A DNA stretch of 64,000 nt from the NCBI GenBank assembly GCA_039961715.1, contig JABRVW010000042.1, positions 62,001-126,000 on the forward strand, in the 5' to 3' direction. The notes beneath the pieces are model-generated. The model made no database searches. It was given only the letters and a program-made list of their open reading frames with translations, and was not told the DNA's origin. This document shows positions 44,730-53,005 of the stretch, piece after piece. The translations under genes were made by a program, and so were the position numbers. Every line of letters begins with the position of its first letter. The stretch's first letter is position 1. This DNA is from JACQPU01 sp039961715 (GTDB taxonomy: Bacteria > Bacteroidota > Ignavibacteria > UBA10030).

Positions 44730-45145
44730 GAGGGCTCCCTTGTTTGAGATGAAGTCGAGATGCGATGGTGAGTCTGCGGAGACGCGGGCAGGTCGAACAT
44801 GGACTCCAGCACCGGCTTCAGATCCGATTTCATGACATACGCATCGGCCCCGGCATTCTCCGCCTGAAGGCGGTAGATGCGGCTGTCGTGCGTCGTGGCG
44901 ATCAACACCTGCGTGGAGGGCCACCGCTCTTTGATGACCTTCGTCGCCTCGATGCCGTTCATGGCGGGCATGCTGATATCCATCAGCACGACGCTGGGAC
45001 CAAGCCGCGCAACCTGTTCGATCGCCTGCACACCGTCCGCGGCCTCTCCAACAACCTGAACATGCGGCAGTTTCTTGAGAAACTCGCGAACGACCCGACG
45101 AAACTCGGCGTGATCGTCGGCCAAAACAACGCGAATGATATCCAT
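44726..45145 (-). CDS. Single-domain response regulator
   Basis: 139 residues: a complete receiver with the acidic pair ADDH, phospho-acceptor Asp56 in VVLMDISMPAMNG, Thr in LIATTHD and Lys in YVMKSDL, then a short Ser/Thr-rich tail (SPQTHHRISTSSQTREPS) and no output domain. It resembles receivers of NarL/FixJ proteins. It probably takes phosphate from one of the two kinases encoded at 55712-60473 and acts by protein contact. Triple inverted half-sites lie about 120 bases upstream. Confidence 0.9.
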   Translation of the reverse strand: MDIIRVVLADDHAEFRRVVREFLKKLPHVQVVGEAADGVQAIEQVARLGPSVVLMDISMPAMNGIEATKVIKERWPSTQVLIATTHDSRIYRLQAENAGADAYVMKSDLKPVLESMFDLPASPQTHHRISTSSQTREPS

Positions 45146-45265
45146 GGGTGAACCTTTGGATTGAGTGAGGGAGGATGGAAAAGCGTAGAAAAAGCTGGTT
45201 CTAATGTGCGGAGGAATGGCGCGAAGTGCATCGCCCCAACCCGGTATTTTGAGTATCAGGGCGCT

Positions 45266-45296
45266 ACCGTAGAGCGTCTACGGTGACTTCCGTAGA
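45266..45296. promoter_or_regulatory. Alternating inverted half-sites upstream of the receiver pair
   Basis: ACCGTAGA-GCG-TCTACGGT at 45266-45284 is a perfect 8-3-8 palindrome. A third half-site CCGTAGA at 45290-45296 forms a second inverted repeat, TCTACGG-TGACTT-CCGTAGA, with the middle arm. Likely a dimer-binding operator array. Confidence 0.55.
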
Positions 45297-45371
45297 CAAA
45301 TTGAGACAGGAGGAAAACAAAAAAAGGGGAGGAAGGAGGGGAGTCTCAATTCGGAACAGGTATAGCGGCTC

Positions 45372-45791
45372 CTACTTGAAATAGATCTCGATGTCAAAAA
45401 TGTACCAAGACGGACCAAACTTCAGGAGCACAAACTTCACGGACTGCTGAAGATTCAGGATGCTGACCAGGACCGTGGCCTGCTCGGTGTTCTCCATGAT
45501 CCGGGTGGTCACCTCGCCGTACTGAAACGGAACACCCCTCCACATATTCACCAGTCCCTCAAGCGATCGCTGGGCCTGCTCGTAACGCACAGGATTCAGC
45601 GGACCCGAGCCGTCGTCCTCTGCCAAAAGGCGGCAGATCGTCGCATAGTCCGACTTGTCCAGAGCCGTTTTGAACTTCTGGAGGACGCTCACCGGGGTTT
45701 CCACTTTCACCTTCGAGGTATCGTGCTGTTGCCCCGCGACCAACGGGGTAAGCACCATCCACAGCGCGACGACTGTGAACACTCTCAGCAT
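45372..45791 (-). CDS. Small exported protein
   Basis: 139 residues from the ATG at 45791. A signal peptide (MLRVFTVVALWMVLTPLVAGQ) precedes a domain with PVSVLQKFKTALDKSDYATICRLLAEDD and a C-terminal half of beta strands (VKFVLLKFGPSWYIFDIEIYFK). This layout resembles NTF2-like/DUF4878-type lumenal domains, but I cannot confirm a family. It follows the second PilX-like gene by 53 bases and may be the last gene of that cassette's transcript. Confidence 0.68.
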   Translation of the reverse strand: MLRVFTVVALWMVLTPLVAGQQHDTSKVKVETPVSVLQKFKTALDKSDYATICRLLAEDDGSGPLNPVRYEQAQRSLEGLVNMWRGVPFQYGEVTTRIMENTEQATVLVSILNLQQSVKFVLLKFGPSWYIFDIEIYFK

Positions 45792-45844
45792 CAATCCCTG
45801 ACGATATGGGAGGTGTCCGCTTCTCACGTTTTCTCCGCCCCGCC

Positions 45845-46981
45845 TTAGTTTCTCCATCCGATGATCGGCACCCTGCCCCTCCAACCCGTTCCTTGCTTCA
45901 GGAGCACATGAGTGGCTCGCTTGACGGCATCAACACTGAAGGTTATTCCGTGATCGCTGTTGCCGCGGCAGTCCTTGAACACCTCAAGCTTCGGAGCAAG
46001 AAGGACCACGGCTCCGAGGACATCCATGTGAATATGGAACATATAATCGGCAATAATAAGTCCCGTGAACCCGACATCTTTCGTGTTGGCATTCTCAAGC
46101 CGTGCGTTCCCGGAACTGTTATGGACGATCAGCAGGCCCGCGCACCCTGTCAGATTCGGTCCCCGCCATGCCACCGCCGAGGGCAGTTCGACATAGGTGA
46201 TTCCCCGCAACGGCATCTTGAGCTTCAGCGGATCGGTAGCATACTGGCTCCCCTCAACGCCGCTCTGGGCGAGAGTTTTGAGGAAACCCTCGGGCATGCC
46301 GACCACTTCGTCCGGAGTCCGCGGAAATCCTCCGCCCTGCGACAACCCTTCTTCTACGACGGCTTCGATGGAGAAACGTGCAGGCCGGTGATTCACACCG
46401 TTGGCATCCACGCCTCCTATCAAGGCCCCGCCGATGTTTCTGAACCACATCGCGGTCGAAATACCGAAGACTCCCGGCTCGGTTGGATCGAGACCACCAT
46501 CAAGCCCATGATTCCGTCCATCCACAACCAACTCTCCGACTGTCCTGTTCAGAATCCCCGCAGCAGTGATCGCTCCGCGAATTGCCGGGGGAACGAAGCC
46601 GAATTGCCTGCTCAGATAAACGACAACGGTGTCCGTGCTTCGACCGTACCGGGCTTCAATGCGAAGCTCAATCGCTTTCTTCTCCCATCCCCGTACTTCC
46701 TTCTTCATGTCTCTGATCGAGTAGAGCACGGTGAAGTCCCCGCTCACGCCTGCAATGTCTGGATTGAGGAACGTCGGTGTGTGAACACGCCAGGTGGAAC
46801 TGTCGGCCAGCGTTGTCAGAAGATACTCCGCCGATTGGTCAGCAAGGGCGGCCGCGACCGATTGTTCAAAGAATCCCACAAGGTTCTGATTCGCTTGTTC
46901 GGCAGACTTGTTAAGCTGAAGGTTCATCACCGTGAACACAACCGATGCGCCGAGAACCAGAAGCAATGCGCCCTTGCCCAT
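45845..46981 (-). CDS. PilX-like membrane-anchored protein, cassette B
   Basis: 378 residues from the ATG at 46981. The first 20 residues (MGKGALLLVLGASVVFTVMN) are one hydrophobic helix with no lysine-Gly cleavage motif, followed by a helical stretch (LNKSAEQANQNLVGFFEQSVAAALADQSAEYLL) as in PilX_N proteins. The large C-terminal part is beta-rich with polar loops (DPTEPGVFGISTAMWF, GLLIVHNSSGNARL). It corresponds in position, size and N-terminal design to the gene at 51755 (DUF4900-like), although their C-terminal parts have diverged. It starts one base after the PilW-like stop codon. Confidence 0.75.
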   Translation of the reverse strand: MGKGALLLVLGASVVFTVMNLQLNKSAEQANQNLVGFFEQSVAAALADQSAEYLLTTLADSSTWRVHTPTFLNPDIAGVSGDFTVLYSIRDMKKEVRGWEKKAIELRIEARYGRSTDTVVVYLSRQFGFVPPAIRGAITAAGILNRTVGELVVDGRNHGLDGGLDPTEPGVFGISTAMWFRNIGGALIGGVDANGVNHRPARFSIEAVVEEGLSQGGGFPRTPDEVVGMPEGFLKTLAQSGVEGSQYATDPLKLKMPLRGITYVELPSAVAWRGPNLTGCAGLLIVHNSSGNARLENANTKDVGFTGLIIADYMFHIHMDVLGAVVLLAPKLEVFKDCRGNSDHGITFSVDAVKRATHVLLKQGTGWRGRVPIIGWRN

Positions 46982-46982
46982 A

Positions 46983-47561
46983 TCACCATCCCCCGATGTT
47001 TTTCGGCGCGAGAACTCGCCGGATTTCAACAGGAATGAACGTTGTATCGACAGGTTCCGTAGGCTCGATCCGCAATTCGACCTCAATCATTCGGATTCTG
47101 CCGCGATGCAGGGGATACTTCAGCGAATCGAAAGGTAGAACCGCCCCTGATGAGTCAAGATACGTAAATCCGAACGAGACGAGCCCTGAGGCGACGTTCA
47201 GACTGTCCGATCCGACGCGACGGTACAAGGGACGATCAAAAGGATTCTTCGTCTGGCGGAACTCGGTCGAATCCCCCAGTCGGTACGCCACAACGTCAGG
47301 CCAGCCGTCGTCATTCACATCACCGGCAAACCTGATGGCTTCACGTTCCGCCACAAGCACGGGGGCGGACGTCGCAAAATAGCCGATGCGCCCAAGATCC
47401 GTTTCAAGGATTGACGTGAGGTTCACGGCCGATTCCTGGGAGAGGAGGTCAAGGTTCCGCTGAAACGAGGATGTCACAATGTTGCTGTTCAGCGTCAACA
47501 CGATCACGACGATCATCCCGCCCACAACAACCGATCCGATATAATCAAACGTGGTATTCAT
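46983..47561 (-). CDS. PilW-like pseudopilin, cassette B
   Basis: 192 residues. The N-terminus FDYIGSVVVGGMIVVIVLTL is a hydrophobic helix followed by the amphipathic SQESAVNLTSILETDLGRIGY, the PilW/GspJ-type layout where a short polar motif precedes RxxGY. The globular part contains FAGDVNDDGWPDVVAYRLGD, a calcium-loop-like D-x-N-D-D-G and the PilW pattern of DxxxDGxxDxVxYxL. There is no G/A-F-T-L-x-E site, so a prepilin peptidase target is not evident. Clearly related to the protein at 53006. Confidence 0.8.
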   Translation of the reverse strand: MNTTFDYIGSVVVGGMIVVIVLTLNSNIVTSSFQRNLDLLSQESAVNLTSILETDLGRIGYFATSAPVLVAEREAIRFAGDVNDDGWPDVVAYRLGDSTEFRQTKNPFDRPLYRRVGSDSLNVASGLVSFGFTYLDSSGAVLPFDSLKYPLHRGRIRMIEVELRIEPTEPVDTTFIPVEIRRVLAPKNIGGW

Positions 47562-47567
47562 GGTTGC

Positions 47568-48101
47568 TCAATAGTAGAATACCCGCCGGACTTTGAGGGT
47601 ATCCTCCATTCCCCTGGTGTACACGTGAACATCCACCCGTTTCGCATTTGTCGACAACGGCGAAATTTCATTGGTTTTCGACGGAAGAACGTAGGTGACG
47701 CCGATGCTGACATCCACGTCGCCGAAAACGGCATTCTTTGCCTTTTTTCTCAGGCCGTTGAAATCATCAATGTCATTGAAGTTGGGGTATTCCTCTCCCG
47801 CTTCCTTCTTAAGCAACCCCGGCGGCGTGAAGTCTTTGGGTCCCACCCCGGGGGGCGGGCCTTTGCGCGGCGGCGCACCCTTGCCCCCCGGTCCCGGCGG
47901 CTTCGGGACCGTCACCTCGTCAAAACTCTTGGTTGCGATCTCCTCCAGAATATTCTCTGCCTCGGCAAGGGCAGCCAGCATCGCCTGTGTCTGCAGGGCG
48001 CTCGCCTGGTGGCTCACAATGGCTCGGTTGACTGAGAGCGCGAGAACCGAGAGGAGCGCCAGCGCGCCAATTGTCAAGAGCATCTGGGAACCGCCTCCCA
48101 T
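47568..48101 (-). CDS. PilV-like pseudopilin with Pro/Gly-rich insert, cassette B
   Basis: 177 residues from an ATG with AAGGAGG seven bases upstream. MGGGSQMLLTIGALALLSVL is a hydrophobic helix continued by a long amphipathic helix (QASALQTQAMLAALAEAENILEEI). It shares the positions of AEAENILEEIATKSFDE with the paralogue's SVLEEAMGKAFDE (53627). A Pro/Gly/Lys-rich insert of about 35 residues (PKPPGPGGKGAPPRKGPPPG) separates this from EYPNFNDIDDFNG, which matches EVHPDFDDFDDYHN in the other copy. Likely inner-membrane anchored with an outward domain. Confidence 0.78.
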   Translation of the reverse strand: MGGGSQMLLTIGALALLSVLALSVNRAIVSHQASALQTQAMLAALAEAENILEEIATKSFDEVTVPKPPGPGGKGAPPRKGPPPGVGPKDFTPPGLLKKEAGEEYPNFNDIDDFNGLRKKAKNAVFGDVDVSIGVTYVLPSKTNEISPLSTNAKRVDVHVYTRGMEDTLKVRRVFYY

Positions 48102-48178
48102 GGGCTTGCCTCCTTAGGCAACAATTGAACGATCAGGGCTTATAATCGGCAAAAAAGATCTGAAATGACAGCGACACG

Positions 48179-48214
48179 CGATGCGGTCGGCAGTCCGTAG
48201 CGCCGACCGCATCG
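48179..48214 (-). terminator. Strong 13-bp hairpin between LVIVD and cassette B
   Basis: CGATGCGGTCGGC and GCCGACCGCATCG pair perfectly around ten bases. In the reading direction of the genes it follows the LVIVD stop by about 60 bases. A TTTTTT lies 30 bases further, so partial termination or an mRNA processing/stability role is possible. Confidence 0.6.
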
Positions 48215-48275
48215 GATGGATTGGGAGGATGCACATGCAGGGGGTGCAGAGCTTGCGAAGGGCCGCTTCCTGGGG

Positions 48276-49544
48276 TTACTGAACCTCCACGATCTTCAGT
48301 CCGCCCAGCCCTGTTGCAATGAAAATCAGGTCAGACTTGCTGGCAATATAGTTTGCAGATTCCTGCGTACCGAAGATCATCTTGCCTTCCAGCTTCAGGT
48401 CAGGATTCCCGGACCAGGTTGTTTCCAGATTGAAGTCCGCGGAAGCCACATAAACACCGGCTTCGCCGTTGGCCATGAACACAAGATCCTTGTTCACCGA
48501 AACCGCATTCGTCACCGTAAGAGACGGATCGAGGCCGGAAACGACGGGAGCAGGGATGGAATCGATCACGGTGTCGTTCAAAAGGTTCACAACTTTCAGC
48601 CCTTCATCCCCCGCCGCGACAAAGGCGCGGCTCAGGACAACTTCGGCCGTTGATTTCGACTCAGGAATGTTCGCCCCTCCAACGTAATAGCTTCGGACGA
48701 ATGATCCCGTGGAAAGGTTATACAGTCGCAACGTGGCTGGTGTGCCGCTCAGGACCGTCATCCACGAGCTGTAAATGCTCACAGCACGTGCATCAAGGAA
48801 TTCGTCTGTGGCAATGATCGAAAATGTTCCCTGGTCAAGCACGGTCAGCCCACCTGTGCCGACTCCACCGGAGCCGGACGTGACAAAGACGTTGCCGGAA
48901 GCAACCTTGACGTCTGTCGCAACATAGCTGGAAACATCTGTCCGCCTGCTGTTCAGCGTGGGCTTCCCGTCCTTCAATTCGATCTCCTCGACCACGGCCG
49001 GAGATGCAAATCCCGTATCAGAGGTCGCCTCCGCGAGATACAATCGGCCGCTGTTTTCATAGACTGCGCTCACATCGGTGCCCTGAAACACTGCCCTCGA
49101 GATCAACCGCGGCCTCCTCTTGTTCGACACATTGAAGACATCGATGGCTCCGAGATATGTCTCCCCGCGCATATTGTATGATACGTAGGCATAATCGCCG
49201 CTCAGAGCAACGTGTGTGGCCTGCAGGGTCTGCCCGTCGGATGATGGAGGAACGACCTGGGCTCTCAGTCTGAGCTTGATAGCGGTTGCTTTTCCCAGCC
49301 TTAGGCTGGAAATGCCGGAGGAATCCACGGGAACGTCTTCATCGGCATACTGCACGAACGACTCCAAAGCCGCTTCGTTGTTTGTGATTGCGACCCTGTC
49401 ATTGGCAAGATCCTCGTCTCCCGCCTGGATGGGGACGGAATCCATGCCGCACCCTGCAAAGAGAAACACAAGAAGGAAGAGGATGGCCGTGAAAACCCAT
49501 TGAGTTGGAATTCTTTCAGGCGTCACGCTGAGTTCTCTGGTCAT
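48276..49544 (-). CDS. LVIVD-repeat lipoprotein
   Basis: 422 residues from the ATG at 49544. The signal peptide ends with the lipobox FLFAGC. The mature protein contains several LVIVD-type repeats (ALSGDYAYVSYN..GAIDVFNVSNKRRPRLISR, RLYLAEATSD, DLIFIATGLGGLKIVEV), which build a beta-propeller seen in surface proteins of many Bacteroidota and archaea. No catalytic residues. It lies between the T9SS beta-helix gene and cassette B on the same strand and is probably a surface or periplasmic partner of them. Confidence 0.85.
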   Translation of the reverse strand: MTRELSVTPERIPTQWVFTAILFLLVFLFAGCGMDSVPIQAGDEDLANDRVAITNNEAALESFVQYADEDVPVDSSGISSLRLGKATAIKLRLRAQVVPPSSDGQTLQATHVALSGDYAYVSYNMRGETYLGAIDVFNVSNKRRPRLISRAVFQGTDVSAVYENSGRLYLAEATSDTGFASPAVVEEIELKDGKPTLNSRRTDVSSYVATDVKVASGNVFVTSGSGGVGTGGLTVLDQGTFSIIATDEFLDARAVSIYSSWMTVLSGTPATLRLYNLSTGSFVRSYYVGGANIPESKSTAEVVLSRAFVAAGDEGLKVVNLLNDTVIDSIPAPVVSGLDPSLTVTNAVSVNKDLVFMANGEAGVYVASADFNLETTWSGNPDLKLEGKMIFGTQESANYIASKSDLIFIATGLGGLKIVEVQ

Positions 49545-49670
49545 TGTGATATCCGGAGTTTTGTGATTTTCCCGGGAAATGCCGCAATAAGCATGCCATT
49601 GATCGCGCCGCAGAGAATTGCCATTTTTCGCCTGATTGATCCACACTTGCCTGTAACTTCTTCACCTCGC

Positions 49671-49707
49671 TCTCAAAGTGAGACAGAAGGGTAATCTCAT
49701 TCTGAGA
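49671..49707. promoter_or_regulatory. Twin 5-3-5 palindromes upstream of the LVIVD gene
   Basis: TCTCA-AAG-TGAGA at 49671-49683 and TCTCA-TTC-TGAGA at 49695-49707 share identical arms and lie 24 bases apart, just after the T9SS beta-helix stop. Two helical turns of spacing suit cooperative dimer binding. Confidence 0.5.
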
Positions 49708-49712
49708 CTGCT

Positions 49713-51671
49713 TTATTTCGTGAGAACCATCCTGATGAGCTTGGTGGATGTTCCGGACTGCAATCTGGCAACATAAACACCGCTTGGCAAATCCGAAGCA
49801 TTAAATTCAACCTGATAAAGCCGTCCCGCTTCCGCCGCTCCGTTGAACAGTTCGGCCACTTGCCGTCCGAGCAGATCGTACACGCGCAGGTTTGCCTGTC
49901 CGGAGGCGGCCAGGGAGAACCGGATGGAGGTGGTTGGATTAAAGGGGTTCGGGTGGTTCTGGCCAAGCGTGAACTCAAGCGGAGCCACGCCGATGACAAC
50001 CTCCAGGGAAGAGGTATAGGTAAAGGAACCGGAATGATCAATTTGCTTGATGCGGTACGCGTAGCGGCCGGGCGCATCGGGTTTATCAGTAAAGGTGTAG
50101 TCCCGGGGTGACGTGGAAGTGCCGGCTCCCTGGACAAACCCGATGTGGTTCCAGGTTTCTGGTTCATGGTTCATGACTTCATGCCCTTGAACCATGAACT
50201 GTGAACCATGAACCAACCGTCTCTCAATGTCAAACCCATAATTCCCTGTCTCCGATTCCGTCCTCCACCTGAGCTCTGCATTCAATCCATTCGCAACAGC
50301 CGTGAAGCTTGTCAGTTGGACCGGCAGGGGCGTGGATCCCTCATCGGCCCCCATGTAAGGGCCATTGGGATTCGACTGCCTCGCATCGCCGTCGATATCG
50401 TCCGCCACCGTGGCAACGAGTGCATCCGTTCCCCGAAGCTGAGTGTCGCCATTGGAGCCTCCAGCAAGATGAAAGTCGCTGGCAGCATTCACGAGTGTGA
50501 CCGAAACAGAAACAGAGTTGGGATCGGGGTTCACACCGCTCCAATTCTGCCACTCTGACAAGGTTGAAAAATCCTGAAACTGACCGTCGAATCCAACTCT
50601 GTTGGATGCTCCCGGGGCGTAGAGATTGTTATAGTTCGTCGTCAGGTCGGCGGCCGTTAGCAAACTGTTATTGATGCACGAAGATTCAGCCACATCATAG
50701 TTGTTGATAACCACGTTATTCCGGAAATTACATGTTCCGTCAAAGACATAGAGTCCGGCAGCATCAAAGGGAGTTGAAGCAACTGAATTCAACACAAGCG
50801 TGTTGTGATAGACCTCCTTGTCTCCTCCTCCGCCAAAGTCAAGCAGGTAATAGTCACTGCCACCGGTCGATACAAAGCCGCCCCCAACAAAGTTGTTCTC
50901 TACGCGCAGGGTCCCGCTATTCATTACTTCCTTTATTCCAGAAATCCCATTTGAGCCTGAAGTTTTTAGAACGTGAATTCGATTCTTCGAAATCGTCATG
51001 GTGCCCGCGCCGCCAGCCAGATAGATGCCATACGCCTTCGGGGAACCCGACTGGTCACCGCTGATGGTATTCCTGCTTATCACATTGGCAGAGCCATTGA
51101 CACTGCTGAAATATACAATCCCATTCGCGTTTCCGATGCCATGAATTTCGTTGTTCTGAATAACCACATTGCTCGGACCCTCGATCCGCACACCGTAGTC
51201 TGGAGTGTTCGTTGCGTCGCCGAGAATGCAGTTCTTGATCGTGATATTGGTGCCGGAGCCGCCGGCATAGATCAGCGCGCTTCCGGAAGCCTGAGAGGAT
51301 CGTTGAATGGTCAGGTCCTTCGTTGTCCCTCCGGAGTTCGAACCATCGATGGTAACATAGCTCGGTCCGTTGAGATAGATTCCGTTCGTTCCGGAAACCG
51401 TGATGACGGGCGATGTTGATGCGGCGGGACGGATGACAATGTTGTTCGTGGCGGAGAGGTCGCTTCGAGTCAGTGCCGTCGTGCCGGGCTCGGTGAAACT
51501 GCCATTGATCTCAAGCACCAGCGTGCCTGAGACCCCGTTGGTATTAATATCTGCAAAGGCCGCCGACAGATCGGCGTAGTCGCCCCCGCTGCCGACGGTT
51601 TTGGTGCCCGAGAGCTGAGAAAACGCACCGAGGGGAAAAAGAAGAAACACGATGGTGGCAAGCAACCTCAT
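49713..51671 (-). CDS. T9SS-tagged right-handed beta-helix protein
   Basis: 652 residues from the ATG at 51671 with AGGGAGG six bases upstream; the longer frame lacks a signal peptide. A signal peptide (MRLLATIVFLLFPLGAFSQ) leads into DUF1565-like/parallel beta-helix repeats at about 25-440 (GGDYADLSAAFADINT, NITIKNCILGD, NVVIQNNEIHG, NRIHVL). Then comes a fibronectin-like region (LTSFTAVANGLNAELRWRTESETGNYGFDIERR) and a T9SS tag from QNHPNPFNPTTSIRF to IRMVLTK. Between them LVHGSQFMVQGHEVMNHEPE is encoded by a heptad DNA tract inserted in the gene. Secreted, probably glycan-binding or adhesive. Confidence 0.87.
   Translation of the reverse strand: MRLLATIVFLLFPLGAFSQLSGTKTVGSGGDYADLSAAFADINTNGVSGTLVLEINGSFTEPGTTALTRSDLSATNNIVIRPAASTSPVITVSGTNGIYLNGPSYVTIDGSNSGGTTKDLTIQRSSQASGSALIYAGGSGTNITIKNCILGDATNTPDYGVRIEGPSNVVIQNNEIHGIGNANGIVYFSSVNGSANVISRNTISGDQSGSPKAYGIYLAGGAGTMTISKNRIHVLKTSGSNGISGIKEVMNSGTLRVENNFVGGGFVSTGGSDYYLLDFGGGGDKEVYHNTLVLNSVASTPFDAAGLYVFDGTCNFRNNVVINNYDVAESSCINNSLLTAADLTTNYNNLYAPGASNRVGFDGQFQDFSTLSEWQNWSGVNPDPNSVSVSVTLVNAASDFHLAGGSNGDTQLRGTDALVATVADDIDGDARQSNPNGPYMGADEGSTPLPVQLTSFTAVANGLNAELRWRTESETGNYGFDIERRLVHGSQFMVQGHEVMNHEPETWNHIGFVQGAGTSTSPRDYTFTDKPDAPGRYAYRIKQIDHSGSFTYTSSLEVVIGVAPLEFTLGQNHPNPFNPTTSIRFSLAASGQANLRVYDLLGRQVAELFNGAAEAGRLYQVEFNASDLPSGVYVARLQSGTSTKLIRMVLTK
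50161..50216. repeat. Heptanucleotide tract inside a coding region
   Basis: GGTTCAT, GGTTCAT, GACTTCA, TGCCCTT, GAACCAT, GAACTGT, GAACCAT, GAACCAA: eight 7-base units within the T9SS protein gene, of the same family as the intergenic tracts. The reading frame remains open through it. Confidence 0.85.
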
Positions 51672-51754
51672 GACGGCCTCCCTGGGAGTGGATGAATGGA
51701 GTATGGACGACTGATCCGGAGACACAATGGGCATTGGATGGCTATGAACCGCGA

Positions 51755-52987
51755 TCATTCGTACCACGAGAGGATTTCATAACTGCCGGTTGTCGGATAG
51801 AACGGGGGCAGGTCGGTCATCAACCTCTCATCATAGCGGTAGTTCTTCTGAAACCCGTGGTTGATTGATCCCCCGGAAAAGGTCCCCACAGGACCGCGTT
51901 GGTACTGTTGAATTCCGCCGACAAGGTTGATGGTTCCGGCGATGGGACGTGTGTTATAGTTCTGTGCTGTAAAGCCTCCCGTGCGGCAAAAGATTGACGC
52001 GTGGACGTTGATGTCATTGTTGTTTGCCGCATTGTCCGTGATAATGACGTTATTGTCAGCCGTGATCCCGAGCATGTCATCGCACTCGGGATCGCTGGGA
52101 TCTTTGCTGTACACGATGTTATCATCGAGATACACGTTTCCCTTCCCGAGTCCCGAGCTCCCGGTGGCTGTGACAGTCACTCTTCCTTTCAGGGTTCCCT
52201 TCATCCTCACGTTGGCATCCTTGACATACACAACGCCGTTGGGCGCGAACGTGGACAGGGGCTCCGTCATAGGGGGATTTCCTCCCTCCTGCCAGGTGAC
52301 GGTCCCGTCGGCATTGAACGTCAGTGACACATCTGCCCCCGAGGTGAAGTATTTTCCGCCAGACTGTGCCGCTCCCTCAAGCGGAGACATATCGCTCGGG
52401 AGGTTGATGGACACTCCGCTTTGAAACCCCCCGTAGAATTTCGGCTTGGAGGAGGACGGGCTCTTGAACAGTCCGTTCTTCGCCGTCACCTTGCCATAGA
52501 AGACAGGGTTGCCGGAAACTGATAGTTTTGATTGTGTGTGAAACGGCCCCCACACGGTGTCACCCGTGATCCAGTAGATGCCGCCCTCAACCACGCTGTA
52601 GTAGGCGAACTTTGAAAAACTGCTGGGCTGCATAACGATGATGATTGTCGCCGTTTTGTTTTCGTACTCCCCTGTCGTTTCATCGGGCCCCTGTGTCGTT
52701 GCCCTGGCGGTGATCTGGATGCGCCGGTTGGGCAGGTCCTTCACCTGAACGCTGTACGTTCCGCCGGCAAAGGGGACGTTGCTGTATCCCTCCCTCCAGT
52801 TCGGTGTGAAGAAAATCTGATTTGCCGCGATGTTCGCTGCGCTCGCCGCCATGTTGTGGACCGCCGCGTTCGTATAGTACAACGAGTAGTTTTTGACCGC
52901 TTCTTCGGTGACTCTGGACAAGCTGAATCCCATCAGCGCAAAGATCACGTTGAATCCCATGACCATCAGAATCGAGGTTCGTCCCAT
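51755..52987 (-). CDS. PilX/DUF4900-like membrane-anchored protein, cassette A
   Basis: 410 residues from the ATG at 52987. MGRTSILMVMGFNVIFALMG is a hydrophobic helix, followed by SRVTEEAVKNYSLYYTNAAVHNMAASAANIAANQ, the A-x-x-x-A-x-N-I-A pattern of PilX_N and DUF4900 proteins. The C-terminal part is a long beta-rich domain ending in PPFYPTTGSYEILSWYE. It lies 18 bases after the PilW-like gene. Same slot as the gene at 45845 in the other cassette. No prepilin cleavage motif. Inner-membrane anchored, exported domain. Confidence 0.8.
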   Translation of the reverse strand: MGRTSILMVMGFNVIFALMGFSLSRVTEEAVKNYSLYYTNAAVHNMAASAANIAANQIFFTPNWREGYSNVPFAGGTYSVQVKDLPNRRIQITARATTQGPDETTGEYENKTATIIIVMQPSSFSKFAYYSVVEGGIYWITGDTVWGPFHTQSKLSVSGNPVFYGKVTAKNGLFKSPSSSKPKFYGGFQSGVSINLPSDMSPLEGAAQSGGKYFTSGADVSLTFNADGTVTWQEGGNPPMTEPLSTFAPNGVVYVKDANVRMKGTLKGRVTVTATGSSGLGKGNVYLDDNIVYSKDPSDPECDDMLGITADNNVIITDNAANNNDINVHASIFCRTGGFTAQNYNTRPIAGTINLVGGIQQYQRGPVGTFSGGSINHGFQKNYRYDERLMTDLPPFYPTTGSYEILSWYE

Positions 52988-53005
52988 GATGCTCCCTTTC
53001 TCCTG

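Noticed and set aside
45806..47038. 410-codon + strand frame antisense to the cassette B PilX-like gene
   Set aside because: No signal peptide, domain or ribosome-binding site; the - strand has a tightly packed gene series.
48250..48270. Second sigma-54 promoter in front of cassette B
   Set aside because: A GG-N10-GC spacing exists, but the flanking bases (CGGCCC, AAGC) do not fit and it lies too far from the start codon.
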